Source of the DNA: Saccopteryx bilineata
Lineage: Eukaryota; Chordata; Mammalia; Chiroptera; Emballonuridae
Assembly: GCF_036850765.1 (NCBI RefSeq)
Contig: NC_089492.1
Coordinates: forward strand, 166,406,296 to 166,470,295
Direction of reading: 5' to 3'
DNA length: 64,000 bases
This document shows, piece after piece, positions 45,805 to 56,639 of this stretch (its first letter is position 1; each line of letters begins with the position of its first letter). Under the pieces are notes generated by a model. It made no database searches. It was given only the letters and a program-made list of their open reading frames with translations, and was not told the origin of the DNA. The translations under genes were made by a program, and so were the position numbers.

Positions 45805-46056
45805 TAGAGTGGGGGTTAGGGGTTGGTTCTGCAGCCCGACTACCCAGGTTGGCATCCTGGCCTTGCTGCTGGCTCTATGGTGGAAGACGGTCACGTCACT
45901 TCTCTGAGCCTTAGTTTTTTCTCTATAAAATCCGTATAACTAATGGGACTTACCTCATAGGATTGTTGTAAGTGTTAAATGCATTGCTGTATATAAAGAA
46001 TTCACAGCAGTGCCTGGCACACAACCAGGGCTCAGTAAATATTAGCTACCAGGCTA
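45805..46056 (+). repeat. MIR, nearly full length
   Basis: Runs from the 5' tRNA-related part through 'cttctctgagccttagttttt' and 'cctcataggattgttgtaag' to 'cagtgcctggcacacaacc' and 'ctcagtaaatattagct'. It is the most complete MIR in the window. Confidence 0.85.
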
Positions 46057-46865
46057 TGGATTTAAATATTTACAATACCAATCCCTATATAGGGTTTCCC
46101 CAGCCTAATGATCTTTTACCCATATTAGGAACTCTCATTTGTAACTGCATGTCCCTTTCCCCCTTCTAATGAATCCTGTTTTTCCATCTAAATCTATTAT
46201 TTACTTCCTATTCCTAGATCTTAGGTTCCTTAACTCCCTCTTTTCTGCCAGTTCAGTGCCCCCTCATTTTCATGAACTCCTGAGTCTTTGTAAGGCTCCT
46301 TCCTCTAACCTCAAGGCTCCACTTGGAGCCTCTCTCACTGTGGGTGTCTCTTCAAAGATCCTGGGGGTCCCCAGGGACCACAGAGATGCTCCAGGTACAC
46401 ACCCATGCCCTCGTGCCTAGCACCCACCACCGTTGTGACTGCCAAAGATATGTGCCAGACTAGCTAGTCAATTACATCACTCAGTTCTTACTCAATCCCC
46501 TGAACCTTGGATCTCTCATAAATTGAAGGTAATAATACATAATTAATTGGATTACTGTAGAAATTGAAGGTGATGATGTATGCAAAGCTCAGGATAATGC
46601 TCAATAGCATTTACTAGTGTAATTATTGTTATTATCTACATCTATAGAGGAAATGCAACAAAAGAGAGGCCTACAGTTTTACATACACATGTACTTTGTA
46701 TCATTTGCAGACTCTGGAATGTGAGGCCAAAACTTGGCCAAGCAAGCTGACCACTGACCACTGACTACCAGCCCTGCTTTGGTCTGATGAGCGCCTCACT
46801 CTAGTGCTTGCCCTGGTGAGAAGAACCCTGTGATCAGTCACTACCATTTTGCTCTATACTTCTCA
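46057..46865. other. Unique or very old sequence, no gene recognised
   Basis: Parts of 46180-46400 have an L2-like pyrimidine texture. Nothing codes. Confidence 0.45.
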
Positions 46866-46907
46866 TCTCTCTCTTGTAAAATATACACAACATTAAATTT
46901 ATCATCT

Positions 46908-47131
46908 TTGTTTTCTTTTCTTTTCTTAAGTGAGAAGCAGGGAAGCAGAGAGAAAGACTCCTGCATGCACCCTGACCATGATCCACCCAGCAAGCCCCTA
47001 TCAGGGATGCTCTGCCCATTTGTTGCTCGGCAACTGAGTTAAATCAGTGCCTGAGACAAGGTCACAGAGCCGTCCTGAGTGCCCAGGGCCAAATTACTCA
47101 AACCATTCTCCAAGCCATGGCTGAGTGAGGG

Positions 47132-47177
<46 letters not shown>

Positions 47178-47192
47178 GAGAGAGAGAGAGGA

Positions 47193-47227
<35 letters not shown>

Positions 47228-47352
47228 AGTGGGAGGAGGAGGGGTAGAGAAGCAGATGGGTGCTTTTCTTGTGTGCCCTGACCGGGAATCACACCTCTGG
47301 GAAATCCACATTCCAGGCCGACACTCTACCACTGAGCCAACTAGCCAGGGCC
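46908..47352 (-). mobile_element. VES-type SINE, older variant, with expanded (GA)n
   Basis: Antisense copy ending in the head GAGCCAACTAGCCAGGGC (47334-47351). The flanks TAAATTTATCATCTT and TAAATTTACCATCTT (46893-46907 and 47353-47367) form a 15-bp duplication with one mismatch. The SINE's pyrimidine stretch has grown into about 90 bp of (GA)n at 47135-47227. Confidence 0.92.
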
Positions 47353-47797
47353 TAAATTTACCATCTTAACCATTTTTAAGTGTAGAATCCAGTTGAATTA
47401 GTTTCATTCACATTGTTATACAATCAATCTCCAGGACTCTTCATCTTGCAAAACCAAAACTGTACCCATTAACCCATTACACAACAGCTCTTCATTCTGC
47501 ACGTCCACTCACCCCAGCCCCTGGTAAACACTATGCTACCTTCTATCTCTGTGATTTTGACTAATTCATATAAAGGGCCTCATACCATATTTGTCTCTTT
47601 GTGACTAGCTTATTTACTTAGCACAAAGTCCTCAAGTTTCATCCACTTTGGTAGCATGTGTCCAAATTTTCTTACTTTTTAAGGCTGAATAATATTCCAT
47701 TGTATGAATACACCACATTTTATTTATCCATCCATCTATACATGGATACCAGGGTGCTCCCACCTTTTGGCTATTGTGACCAGTGCTGCTATAAATA

Positions 47798-47964
47798 TGG
47801 AAAATGACAACATCTCAGGTGAAGGGCTGGCCCTGCTACTGCACCAAAGCAAAGTGAGCTGCTGGGAAACTGCCATGTGCATGTCTCTTTGAACCCATGT
47901 ATTAGCATAGAGCCTGTATACTTGCTTGAGGATATAGCAATGTGAAATTCATCATAGACGTATA
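47798..47964. repeat. Unnamed about 165-bp repeat, copy 1
   Basis: A non-L1 block inside the L1 fragment. It contains 'gaagggctggccctgct', 'ctgctgggaaactgccatg' and 'tacttgcttgaggatatagc'. A related block lies at 51750-51905. I do not recognise the family. Confidence 0.6.
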
Positions 47965-48234
47965 CAGTTCTCTCTTAGAGAGCCTGATTTCAATTCTTTT
48001 GGGGTATAGATCCAGAGTGAAATTGCTGGGCCATACGGTTGTTCTATTTTTAATTTTTTGAAGAAAAAATCCTCCATACTGTTTCTCACAGTAACTGCAC
48101 CATTTTACATTCCCACCAACAGGGCACAAACGTTCTAATTTCTCCACTTCTTTGTCAACATTTGTTATTTTCTGTTTCTGTTTTTCTTTTTATAGTAGCC
48201 CTCCCAATGGGTATGAGGTGACCCATACTCATTT

Positions 48235-48812
48235 TTCCCCCTCCTTTTCCAAGTGAGAGGAGGAGATAGAGCCAGACTCTTACATGCGCCCCAACCAGGA
48301 TCCACTCGGCAACTCCTTTCTGGGGCTGATGCTTTGTCCATCTGAGGCCATGCTTGCAACTGACCCATTTTTTTTTTTTTTTGTATTTTTCTGAAGCTGG
48401 AAATGGGAAGGCAGTCAGACAGACTCCCGCATGCGCCCAACCAGGATCCACCTGGCACGCCCACTAGGGAGCGATGCTCTGCCCATCTGGGGCGTCGCTC
48501 TGTTGCAACCAGAGCCATTCTCTGTGGCAGAGGCCACAGAGCCATCCTCAGCGCCCGGGCCAACTTTGCTCCAATGGAGCCCTGGCAGCGGGAGGGGAAG
48601 AGAGAGACAGAAAGAAAGGAAAAGGGGAGGGGTGGAGAAGCAGATGGGCACTTCTCCTGTGTGCCCTGGCTGGGAATCAAACCCAGAATTCCTGCACACC
48701 AGGCCAACGCTCTACCACTGGGCCATCCGGCCAGGGCTGTAACTGACCTATTTTTAGTGTTTGAGGCAGAGGCTCCATGGAGCCATCCTTAGTGCCCAGG
48801 GCCATAACTTGT
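48235..48812 (-). mobile_element. VES-type SINE, older variant, lacking head and split by a younger VES SINE
   Basis: The antisense body ('aagtgagaggaggagataga', 'atgcgccccaaccaggatcc') at 48250-48367 resumes at 48740-48812 ('gaggcagaggctccatgg', 'gcccagggcc'). The tRNA head is missing. The split is the insertion at 48371. Confidence 0.85.
48371..48738 (-). mobile_element. VES-type SINE, younger variant, nested in an older one
   Basis: A complete antisense copy from the poly-T tail to the head GGGCCATCCGGCCAGGGC near 48737. The flanks AACTGACCCATTTTT and AACTGACCTATTTTT form a duplication with one mismatch. Confidence 0.93.
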
Positions 48813-48817
48813 TCTTT

Positions 48818-48948
48818 TTTAAAATTAATTTATTTTCTAATTACACTTGACATACAATATTGTATTAGTTTCAGGTATACAATATAGTGATCAGATTTTA
48901 TATACCTTACAAAGTGATCATTTCTTTATCATAACTCTCTTCCAACTC
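48818..48948 (-). repeat. L1 fragment, antisense
   Basis: 'ttacacttgacatacaatatt', 'gtattagtttcaggtatac' and 'aaagtgatcatttctttatc' are antisense L1 3' text. Confidence 0.7.
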
Positions 48949-48949
48949 T

Positions 48950-49930
48950 GGCCCAACAGGGGTTTTTGACCAATGACAGATTTTCCAAGCAGCACCCCAG
49001 GGGAGTGGGCAGAGTGTTGATAGAGGGAGCACAGTCCCCAAACCTGAGCCCAAACCTGGGTTCATGTATTCATCACAATAACCCTAAACATTAGTGCTTT
49101 CATAGCAGGGGAGAAAACAGACTCAGAGCTGGAAAACTGGGATTTGAGCTGGACCCAACTCCACGGGGGTGTGGAAGAATTGCTGCCTGGGTCAGCTTCC
49201 ACACTGCTCCCTGAGTCCATGGTGAGAACACTCTCTCTTTGATTCTAGCACAGCAGCAAGAGACCCCGGGGTTCTGCCCAGCCGCCCCTTCCCCAGACGT
49301 TTAGGGGCCTGTTGGGCTGAATGAAGAGGAAAAAAACCGATAGCATTTATTATTTATCTAGTGCCAGGTGCTCCTGTTGTGGCTTTGGACGCTGTTTATG
49401 ATGGCAATAAAATGTGTAGTCTCAGCATTAAAGGATGGGCAAGAGTTTCCTTCAATTCCAAACCTCAGAATGAGTGAGGGGCAAGTGTCAGCCAGCAGAG
49501 GTTTCTGTTAGGACCCATATGCAGAAAGGACTATTACAGAATGATGCATTGGGCTCGGTTCTTCCCAGACAGTTGTGCAAATGGCAGCAGCTTCATGAAC
49601 TCTCCCCTACAGGGTTTGGGCGCATTGCCTTTGGAACAGAGGGAAAAGGAAGGGGGAGAGAAGCAGGGTAAGGCTGCCAGGGCATCCCCTCTGAAGGACC
49701 TGGTCCTGACTGCTCCAGGCTCACAGAATCAGCCAGCCTTTTGTTGTGGGAAGTCTGTTCCAGACATAAGTACCTTACCCGCCTTGAGAGATCACAGGTC
49801 AATCAAGGTGCAGCCTTAGTAGAACCAGTTGGAACCTTTTAAAGGTGAACTATCAGCCACAGGTCAGCAATGCTTAACTGTCTCCATACCTGTTAGGCTT
49901 TTGACTGATTTCAGAAGTCAAAAGCCTGTC
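48950..49930. other. Unique sequence, no gene recognised
   Basis: Open frames overlap at 49474-49819 on both strands without known domains. I see no repeat family. Confidence 0.5.
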
Positions 49931-49934
49931 ATTG

Positions 49935-50450
49935 CCCCCAAATTAAAAATAGAGCTGCCATAAGACACAGCAATTGCACAATTCCATTCTGAGTTTTATC
50001 ACTAATTCAAAAAGCTACCTATACCCCTATGTTTATTGCAGCATTATTTACTATTGCCAAGATATGGAAACAGCCTAGGTGCTCGTTGGAGATGAATGAA
50101 TAAAGATGTGATATGTAATGGAATAGTATCTTCAATAAAAAGGAATAAGATCTTGCCACTTGTGACAACATAGATGGACCTAGAGGGCATTATGCTACGT
50201 AAAATAAGCCTGAGAAAGACAAATATCATACAGTATCACTTATATGTGGAATCATAAAATAAAACAAGACAAATGAATAAATAAAACAAAGTAGAAACAA
50301 ACATATAGATACAGAGCACAAAATGATGGTTACCAAGGGGAAGAGGTTGGGAGATAGGTGGAAATAATAAAATAAAATAAAACAAAATAAAAGAAAATGC
50401 CAACTAATTTAATCAACAAACAATGACTATTAAAAAAAGGAGAGAGAGAA
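49935..50450 (+). mobile_element. L1M-type 3' end
   Basis: 'gcagcattatttactattgcc', 'agatatggaaacagcctagg', 'gtgacaacatagatggacct' and 'cactatatgtgg'-like text lead to an A/T-rich tail with (AATAA)n at 50363-50398. Confidence 0.8.
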
Positions 50451-50453
50451 AGA

Positions 50454-50666
50454 GCCTGACTGGTGGTGGTGCAGTGGATAAAGCATCAACCTGGAATGCT
50501 GAGGTTGCTGGTTCAAAACCCTGGGCTTGTCCAGTCAAGGCACGTATGGGAGTTGATGCTTCCTGCTCCTCCCCCCCTTCTCTCTCTCTCTCTCTCATTT
50601 CTAAAATGAATAAATAAATAAAAATAATTAAAATAAAAAATTTAAAAAAACATACTGAAAAAAAAA
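50454..50666 (+). mobile_element. tRNA-derived bat SINE, GCCTGACCTGTGG family (short type)
   Basis: It starts GCCTGACTGGTGGTGGTGCA, with 'ggttcaaaaccctgggcttg', a (CT)n run and a long A-rich tail. The flanks are both AGAGAGAAAGAG-like, which fits a target duplication but is low in complexity. Confidence 0.88.
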
Positions 50667-50689
50667 AGAGAGAAAGAGAAATAATCACC

Positions 50690-51185
50690 ATATTGTGACC
50701 TGGTCCTGGTGAGGTCAGAGGTCATCCCAGTGAGAGCTGTGTCCTCAAAGAAGGCTGGGAGAGGGGCCGAGGGGTGCTGGAAGCAGCAGCATGGAGGAGG
50801 TGACAGTGAAGGAGAGGCCGGGGCTTTGACAGAGAGGAGCCCAGGAGACTTCCTGGTGCGGAAGGAAGCTGTCATGGGAGGGTGCACAGCCGACTTGGCT
50901 TGAACAAAATTGTGTAGCTAACAACTCATGAGCTTGCAAATGAGATGGAAGGGTGCAGAAACGGTCGGGATGTGGGGGAGTTCGCTGTGAGCTTCTATAT
51001 GAGAGAAACGACAGAACAGAAGGGGTGAGGAAGGGGCTGACTGTCATTTTGATTGATTAATAAAATATTGATTAAAATCTACTTTGTGCAGGGCTTCTGG
51101 GATTTTTTAATTGAGATAATTGACATATAGGAACTTTAAAAATGAGTGTAACTGTAGAGGATGTATACATAAGAAAATCATCTTT
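50690..51185. other. Unique sequence, no gene recognised
   Basis: GC-moderate sequence with overlapping frames at 50709-51047 and an AT-rich end. No signature is seen. Confidence 0.5.
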
Positions 51186-51266
51186 ATATTGAGTGAAACT
51201 GTGTGTATGTGTGTGTGTGCATGTGTGTGTGTGTGTGTGATTTATTTCACACACACACACACACAT
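51186..51266. repeat. (TG)n followed by (CA)n: perfect 20-bp hairpin
   Basis: The arm 51221-51240 (ATGTG...TGTGA) is the exact reverse complement of 51247-51266, with a 6-nt spacer TTTATT. A less regular TG tract precedes it from about 51200. Confidence 0.95.
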
Positions 51267-51400
51267 AGGTGGCCTCTGGTCCATCTATGTTGTCACAAAT
51301 GAGATTTCAGTCTTTTTTTTATTGCTGAGTAATATTCCATTGCTCAAATGCATTCGCTTCTTTTTTTGTCCATACACCTATGCCTATGTATAATATATTT
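51267..51400 (-). repeat. L1 fragment, antisense
   Basis: 'ggtccatctatgttgtcac', 'tgctgagtaatattccattg' and 'ctttttttgtccatacacc' are antisense L1 text. Confidence 0.7.
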
Positions 51401-51525
51401 GGTTGAAAGCTCAGACTCTTACTAAGAGAGCCTGAGTTTAAGCCCAGTGTCACGGTTACAGTGTGGGCTTATGCAAGTGGCTTACCTCCTGCATTTCTCA
51501 ATTTGAGGTCTGAATAGAGGTCCTC
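51401..51525 (+). repeat. MIR fragment
   Basis: 'gctcagactcttactaagag', 'gagtttaagcccagtgtc' and 'gcatttctcaatttgagg' fit MIR. Confidence 0.6.
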
Positions 51526-51749
51526 ATTATGAAGCACACTCATAGTGCATACCACATGGCCCAGTATGAGCTTTCAGTACAAGTTGGCTATTATTAATGA
51601 ATTTCAAACCAGAGCTAATAAAAAAAAACAAAACAGTGGCACCTACTGTGTGCAAGGCAGTGGGCCAAACTATATATGTGACTTCACAATATTTATCCTT
51701 TGATGATTCACCACATGTCACAAACAAAGGAAGGGAGGAATCATCATCC

Positions 51750-51905
51750 TAGGGGAAGGCTGGCCCTGCCACCTCCCCAAAGCAAGGGGAACTGCTGTGG
51801 AAAGTGACCATGCACACATCCCTCTGAGCTGGTTTAGAGTCTCTACTTGCTTGAGGATGCATAGCAAGACCCATAGTTTAGAATTTGTCATTCCTAGGCT
51901 GGAAT
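51750..51905. repeat. Unnamed about 155-bp repeat, copy 2
   Basis: 'ggaaggctggccctgccac', 'aaagcaaggggaactgctg' and 'tacttgcttgaggatgcatag' match copy 1 at 47798-47964 in the same order and orientation. Confidence 0.55.
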
Positions 51906-52234
51906 GGAATGGAATGGCTCCCTGAGGCCCAGGAATTTTCTCCATCTTGTGAACAGAACTGCACAGAGGGACTGAATATCCCCAGGCATACTGTTTTGCC
52001 TCTGAGCATGCCCAGCTCTCCTGGGGGGCCGGACCCATGGGAGGTGCTTATACCAGGACTGACATGGAGTGGAAGGATGCTGAAGCCCGGAAGTGGAGTG
52101 AGAAAGAAAAGGGCACCTGCATTTTGCTTTCAAGTTGTCCTCACACAGACTTGGGTGTCTTTACATTCAGTGTCTGTTTTGGCTTGGTGGCTCTAGAGTC
52201 TTGGTCCTAGGAATAATGTAGGGACCCACTGATC

Positions 52235-52332
52235 CAACCACACTGTTTTACTGATGGCTCAGAAGAGGCAGGTAACTTGCCCTGTGTCACACAGCTGGTG
52301 ACAAAGTCCAGAAGGAAACCTTGGTTTCCTGG
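52235..52332 (-). repeat. MIR fragment, antisense
   Basis: 'ttttactgatggctcagaag', 'ggtaacttgccctgtgtcac' and 'acagctggtgacaaag' are the antisense MIR core. Confidence 0.75.
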
Positions 52333-53305
52333 CTCCCAGTGCAGAGAGATTTCTGTCTCCACATATGTCCTCCAAATTGCTCATTTTCCAGATCCTTCCT
52401 GGAAGACTTTGTCCCAGCCTGCCCGAAGCTGCAGGCCCCTTGGACAGCAGCCAATACTTCAGGGAGCAGCAGGAGAGGTGCACCTGGGAGGCTGGGGGAT
52501 GGGGCAAGCCTTGTCCTGGCTGCCCTAGCGCTGGTATTAGGCGGATCTGAAGCTCCAGCACTTATGGGGGCTGGCGGACACTCCAGCCTGCAGGAGGGTT
52601 ACTTGGGGTGAGTTAGAAAACTGGGAACAGAGGAGAAATGTGATGTGACAGGAGGCAGGTTTTTAAAAATAAAACAGTTGTCACAGTTCACACCCCTTCT
52701 TCTTTGAGAAAATAAAATTCTTAATTAAAAGGAAATGTCATTTTATTCTGCTCTGCAACCCCTCTGACAGTCTTCCCTTCCCTAACGTGCAGGTGTGAGC
52801 TCTCAGGGCATCGTGGGAGTCCATGGGAGCCATGTTAAAATGAGATCTTCCTGGCAATGACCCTCTCTGGACAGGATCAAGGCGGATCCACAATAAACCG
52901 AACACTGTGACGGAGCTGAGCATGTGAATAAAACCATCAAGGGCACAACTAGAGTGATTCCTTCACCCTGCCTGAAAGAGTCAGAACAGGGAACAATTAC
53001 TACAACTTGGAGGAGGTCAGCTCAAGAGAAACAAAAGAAGAAATATTTTGTAGAGGACAGGGTAATGCCCAAGAGCTTACTTCCTCCAAAAGGTTTAGTG
53101 GGTTTAAATAAATAACTATAAGTTGTTTTAAAAGACTCATAAATGACATACATTATTAGAAATCACTCCCTGTGAGCAGCTGTTCGGGAGCCATTAAATT
53201 TAACATTGTGGGCAAGATGCTTGTGATGGTTCCTGGCTATGTGCCCTATGAGGGCAGGTCCTGTGCCTACCAGGGGTAAGACTAAGAGGCAGAGCAGTGT
53301 AAGGA
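52333..53305. other. Unique sequence, no gene recognised
   Basis: A moderately GC-rich part (52380-52620) holds several overlapping frames with no domain. The rest is plain. Confidence 0.45.
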
Positions 53306-53309
53306 AAAG

Positions 53310-53530
53310 AAGGTGGGTTAAAAAAAATGTGATCTTTGGATACAGAAGGCTGGTTCAAGTCCCGTGTCACCATTTTTTATTGCTGGATCTTAGTACTGGA
53401 TCTTAGCTTGGCTCTCTTGGTGTTTATTTTCTCACCCATGAATAAAAACGATATAAATATCATTTTCTCTGTAGTGAGAATTGAACCATGGAGCACATGT
53501 GAGAACACTTCATCCTAGCATGTGGTGCAA
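53310..53530 (+). repeat. MIR-like fragment
   Basis: 'gatctttggatacagaaggc', 'ggttcaagtcccgtgtcacc' and 'ctcacccatgaataaaaacg' fit a MIR with a small internal duplication (ggatcttag twice). Confidence 0.55.
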
Positions 53531-53900
53531 ATATTAATGACTGCCATGCTATGGAAAGAATCAGACAGGAACTGGCCAGGTTCGGGCGATCTTTCTGATG
53601 CCTACACTAAGATGAAGAACTGCCCAGTGCCAGCACCCACTCCCATCACAGTCTTCTCTGATTAGCTGGGTCTCATCCTACTTTTTCTTCTGGCTCTGGG
53701 ACTCCAGTGGCTGGTGCACCACTCATGGCCCGGGGAAAGGTGCTATTGGTGGTCACAAGGGGGGCAATTTCCCAATGGCCTAGGGTCTCTGTGTTTTTCT
53801 CTCGCTGCACAGAGGCCCCAGCCGGCTGTCTGAGTCAGGCTGTAATCCCCAGGGAGGAGAGAGCAGTCTTGGTTGAGACAGCTAGACTTCAGAGGACCCC
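53531..53900. other. Unique sequence, no gene recognised
   Basis: Frames at 53707-53928 run into the next SINE and have no signature. Confidence 0.45.
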
Positions 53901-54124
53901 GCCTGACTTGTGGTGGCGCAGTGGATAAAGTGTCGACCTGGAAATGCTGAGGTCGCCGGTTCAAAACCCTGCGCCTGGTCAGGGCACATATGGGAGTTGA
54001 TGCTTCCAGCTCCTCCCCCCTTCTCTCTCTCTGTCTCTCCTCTCTCTCTCTGTCTCTCTCTCTGTCTCTCTGTCTCTCCCTCTCCTCTCTAAAAAAATGA
54101 ATAAATAAATTAAAAAAAAAAAAA
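53901..54124 (+). mobile_element. tRNA-derived bat SINE, GCCTGACCTGTGG family (short type)
   Basis: It starts GCCTGACTTGTGGTGGCGCA and carries GGTTCAAAACC (B-box), a long (CT)n/(CTGT)n stretch (54020-54090) and an 'atgaataaataaatt' A-tail. The target duplication is not obvious. Confidence 0.92.
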
Positions 54125-55860
54125 GGAAAAGACAGACATAGAGTTGCAAGAAAGCCACTGGTCTGATGTTCCTGCTCCAAACCAGTGGTTTTATTCTTTC
54201 TTCTTCTTCTTTTTTTTGGTCTTTATCTGACATTATTGAGAACTCCTAAATAGCAAGAAGACATGGAATGAGAAAAGAGCAGAAATCCAAAAACTAAGTA
54301 AAAATGGTGGCTTTGTCACTTATTACTTGCATTGTATTAGCAAATAATTCAACTACTCTGAGCTTCTTTGTCTTGTAAAGCTAGACCATGCTTTTATCAA
54401 TCCCCTGACCTAACAGTCTGATAACCCCCATCTGTGAACCCTTATTAGCTCCTAGTGATCACATCTTCTTCCAAACCAAACATCTAATTATCTCTTCTGG
54501 GTGCATGTCAACTTTAACCCTCCATAGACATGAGGCCCCTGGTCTTTGCTGAAAGGCATTTATTCTCTTTGTGTGAAGAATTTCATGTCAAGGCTCAGTA
54601 AGAGATGAAGTTACTGGAGGTGAGGATGGTTACTACAGGACTTCTGAGGTCAAACTAAGGCATTTGGACTTCCTGGATTAAGCAGGAGGTAAAAGCTACT
54701 CACACAGGGGACTGAGAAGATAAGAAGACAGTTGAAAGAAGTTGCTTTCGGCAGTTGTGTAGTGAGGAGATTGGAGGGGAAGAGTTTAGGAGAGTAGGAT
54801 GCCCTCTCAGGAAGACAATATTGATAGAGCTTGGGAACTCACAGGAAGAGTTTGGGTGGCTCACTGTACATGGTATGAGGAAAAGTAATGGGAGTGGACT
54901 TGTTAGTAGGGAAGCTGACCCGATTGCTAAGAACCCTCTCCCTGGGCCACCCACAACCCACACCCCTTTCTCATTCCATTTTCTGATTTCCTTGCAAGTA
55001 CTTCTGCACTGGTCGCCAACATTCTATTTGTTTAGTCTTCAAATCATGCGACAAGGGACAAATAGAATCTCAGGGCAGCAGGTGAAGGAGGTGGGGGAGA
55101 TTTTGATGCTATAGGTGATGGGGAGCCATTGTAGGCTTTGGAAGAAGAGTGTATCTTACTAAAAATGGTATTTGAGCTATTAGTGTTTATCCGACCACCA
55201 AGAAATAATCATATATAAGAATTGATTCAGTTTATGCAGATTATTAATTAATTCAATTAGTCTAGGACCTAAATGAAATCTTGAAAAGGGATATAAGGCT
55301 GGACAAAGAACAATGATAAAGAGTAATGGAGTCCAGAAGGGATGGTATTTTGAAGAGTGTGCAGGGATAACTTTTATGCCCGTATTTAGAAGATTAGATG
55401 GGATCTTCAAAAACATCAAAGAAAGATACGGCAGAATCGAAGAGTCCTGACTGAGAGTTAGGACACCCGGGAACAAGTCCCTGTTCTATTTCTAATGTGC
55501 TCTGGGACCTTGGGTCAGTCACTTACCCTCTCGGGGCTCCAGATGGACCTCTAGTACCTCACTATCTCTACAGCTGCCAACATTCTATCCATCTAGTGCA
55601 ATTAAATCACACCTAAATCAAACATGAATGCATCACTTATATTGTTGATACTGAACTGGTGGGCTTGCAAGCAAGAAAAAAGAAAGCAGCAATTAATAGA
55701 TCTATAGTTTTCAAACAAGGCACAAATACTCCTGAGAGTACTCAGTGGTATTCCAAGGGGTATAAGGAGTCACAAGACAGACATGAAATAGCCTCTTGAA
55801 ATGTCAATTCTATTTGCTAGTATATGCTTTTAAATATATTTATATGATATCAAAGATAAG
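54125..55860. other. Mostly unique sequence with MIR and L2-like pieces
   Basis: MIR-like pieces occur near 54310-54390 and 55430-55545 ('gggaccttgggtcagtcac'). 'gggagccattgtaggctttgg' (55119-55139) is antisense L2-like. A 119-codon frame at 54755-55114 has no domain. No gene is recognised. Confidence 0.45.
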
Positions 55861-55864
55861 TATA

Positions 55865-56212
55865 GGTCCTGACTGGTGGCTCAATGGATAGAGCATTGGC
55901 CCAGTATATGGATGTCTTGGGTTTGAGTCCTGGTCAGGGCACACAGGAGAAGTGACTATCTGCTTCTTTTCCCCCTTCCCCGCCCCTTTCTCTTCCTCTT
56001 CCTGTAGCCAGTGACTTGATTGGTTTGAGCATGGCCCCAGGCACTGAGGATAGCTCAGTTGGAGCACATCAGCCTCAGGCACTAAAAAGGCTCTCAGTAT
56101 TCAAGCATTGGTCCCAGATGGGGTCCCCAGGTGGATCACAGTCAGGGCACATGCAGGAGTCTCCTTCACTATCTCCCCTCCTCTTACAAAAAAAAAAAAA
56201 AGAAAAAAAAAG
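55865..56212 (+). mobile_element. VES-type SINE, older variant
   Basis: It starts GGTCCTGACTGGTGGCTCAA. The central 'gacttgattggtttgagcatg' and the 3' 'cccctcctcttac' plus A-tail mark the older variant. Flanks of the type AAGATAAGTATA and AAGACAAATAGA are possible, but not clean. Confidence 0.88.
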
Positions 56213-56332
56213 ACAAATAGATTATGGGGAAAATACAATATTAAAATAAGTTTTTAAAATACAACACAAAACTACAAAAAAATTTTTGAGCATGGGGGAG
56301 AGCTTTTTGGAACTATGTCCAAAGATTCATAA

Positions 56333-56402
56333 AGAGAGAGAGAGAGAGAGTGTGTGTGTGTGGGTGGGTGGGTGTGTGCGCGCACGCGCATGCACATATG
56401 TG
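56333..56402 (+). repeat. Compound microsatellite (AG)n(TG)n(GGGT)n with CGCG core
   Basis: AG repeats pass into TG repeats, then GGTG/GGGT repeats, then GCGCGCACGCGCATGCACAT, an alternating purine-pyrimidine run. Confidence 0.93.
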
Positions 56403-56639
56403 CCTCAGCACAATAGCTCTGAGCAGGCAAAAACTCATGAAAGTGTATTGGAAAATTGCACTCAGCCTCCAAAAAAATTAATCCAGGTTGGGGGAAAGGC
56501 ATGAAGATAATGTACAAGTAAATATCTGGTGAGAGAAAGTCTCACAGAGCCTATGGATATGGAAGTGGATGAGAATTCATGAGGAGCCAGGGCAAAGAGA
56601 CAAGGGGTGATCCTTGTAGAGGGTGGTTTGACCTTGTCT

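Larger units (their letters stand above)
46870..48234 (-). mobile_element. L1M-type 3' end, antisense, interrupted twice
   Basis: Antisense L1 pieces: 46870-46907, 47353-47797 ('ttaccatcttaaccattttt', 'gaataatattccattgtatg') and 47965-48234 ('tttcaattcttttggggtat', 'tgaaattgctgggccatac'). The first gap is the VES SINE. The second is a 167-bp non-L1 segment. Confidence 0.8.

Noticed and set aside
48165..48707. Open frame of 180 codons on the minus strand, and overlapping plus frames
   Set aside because: It is a read-through of two nested SINEs and L1.
53743..54180. Minus frame rich in Arg/Glu
   Set aside because: The Arg/Glu stretch is the translation of the (CT)n part of a SINE.
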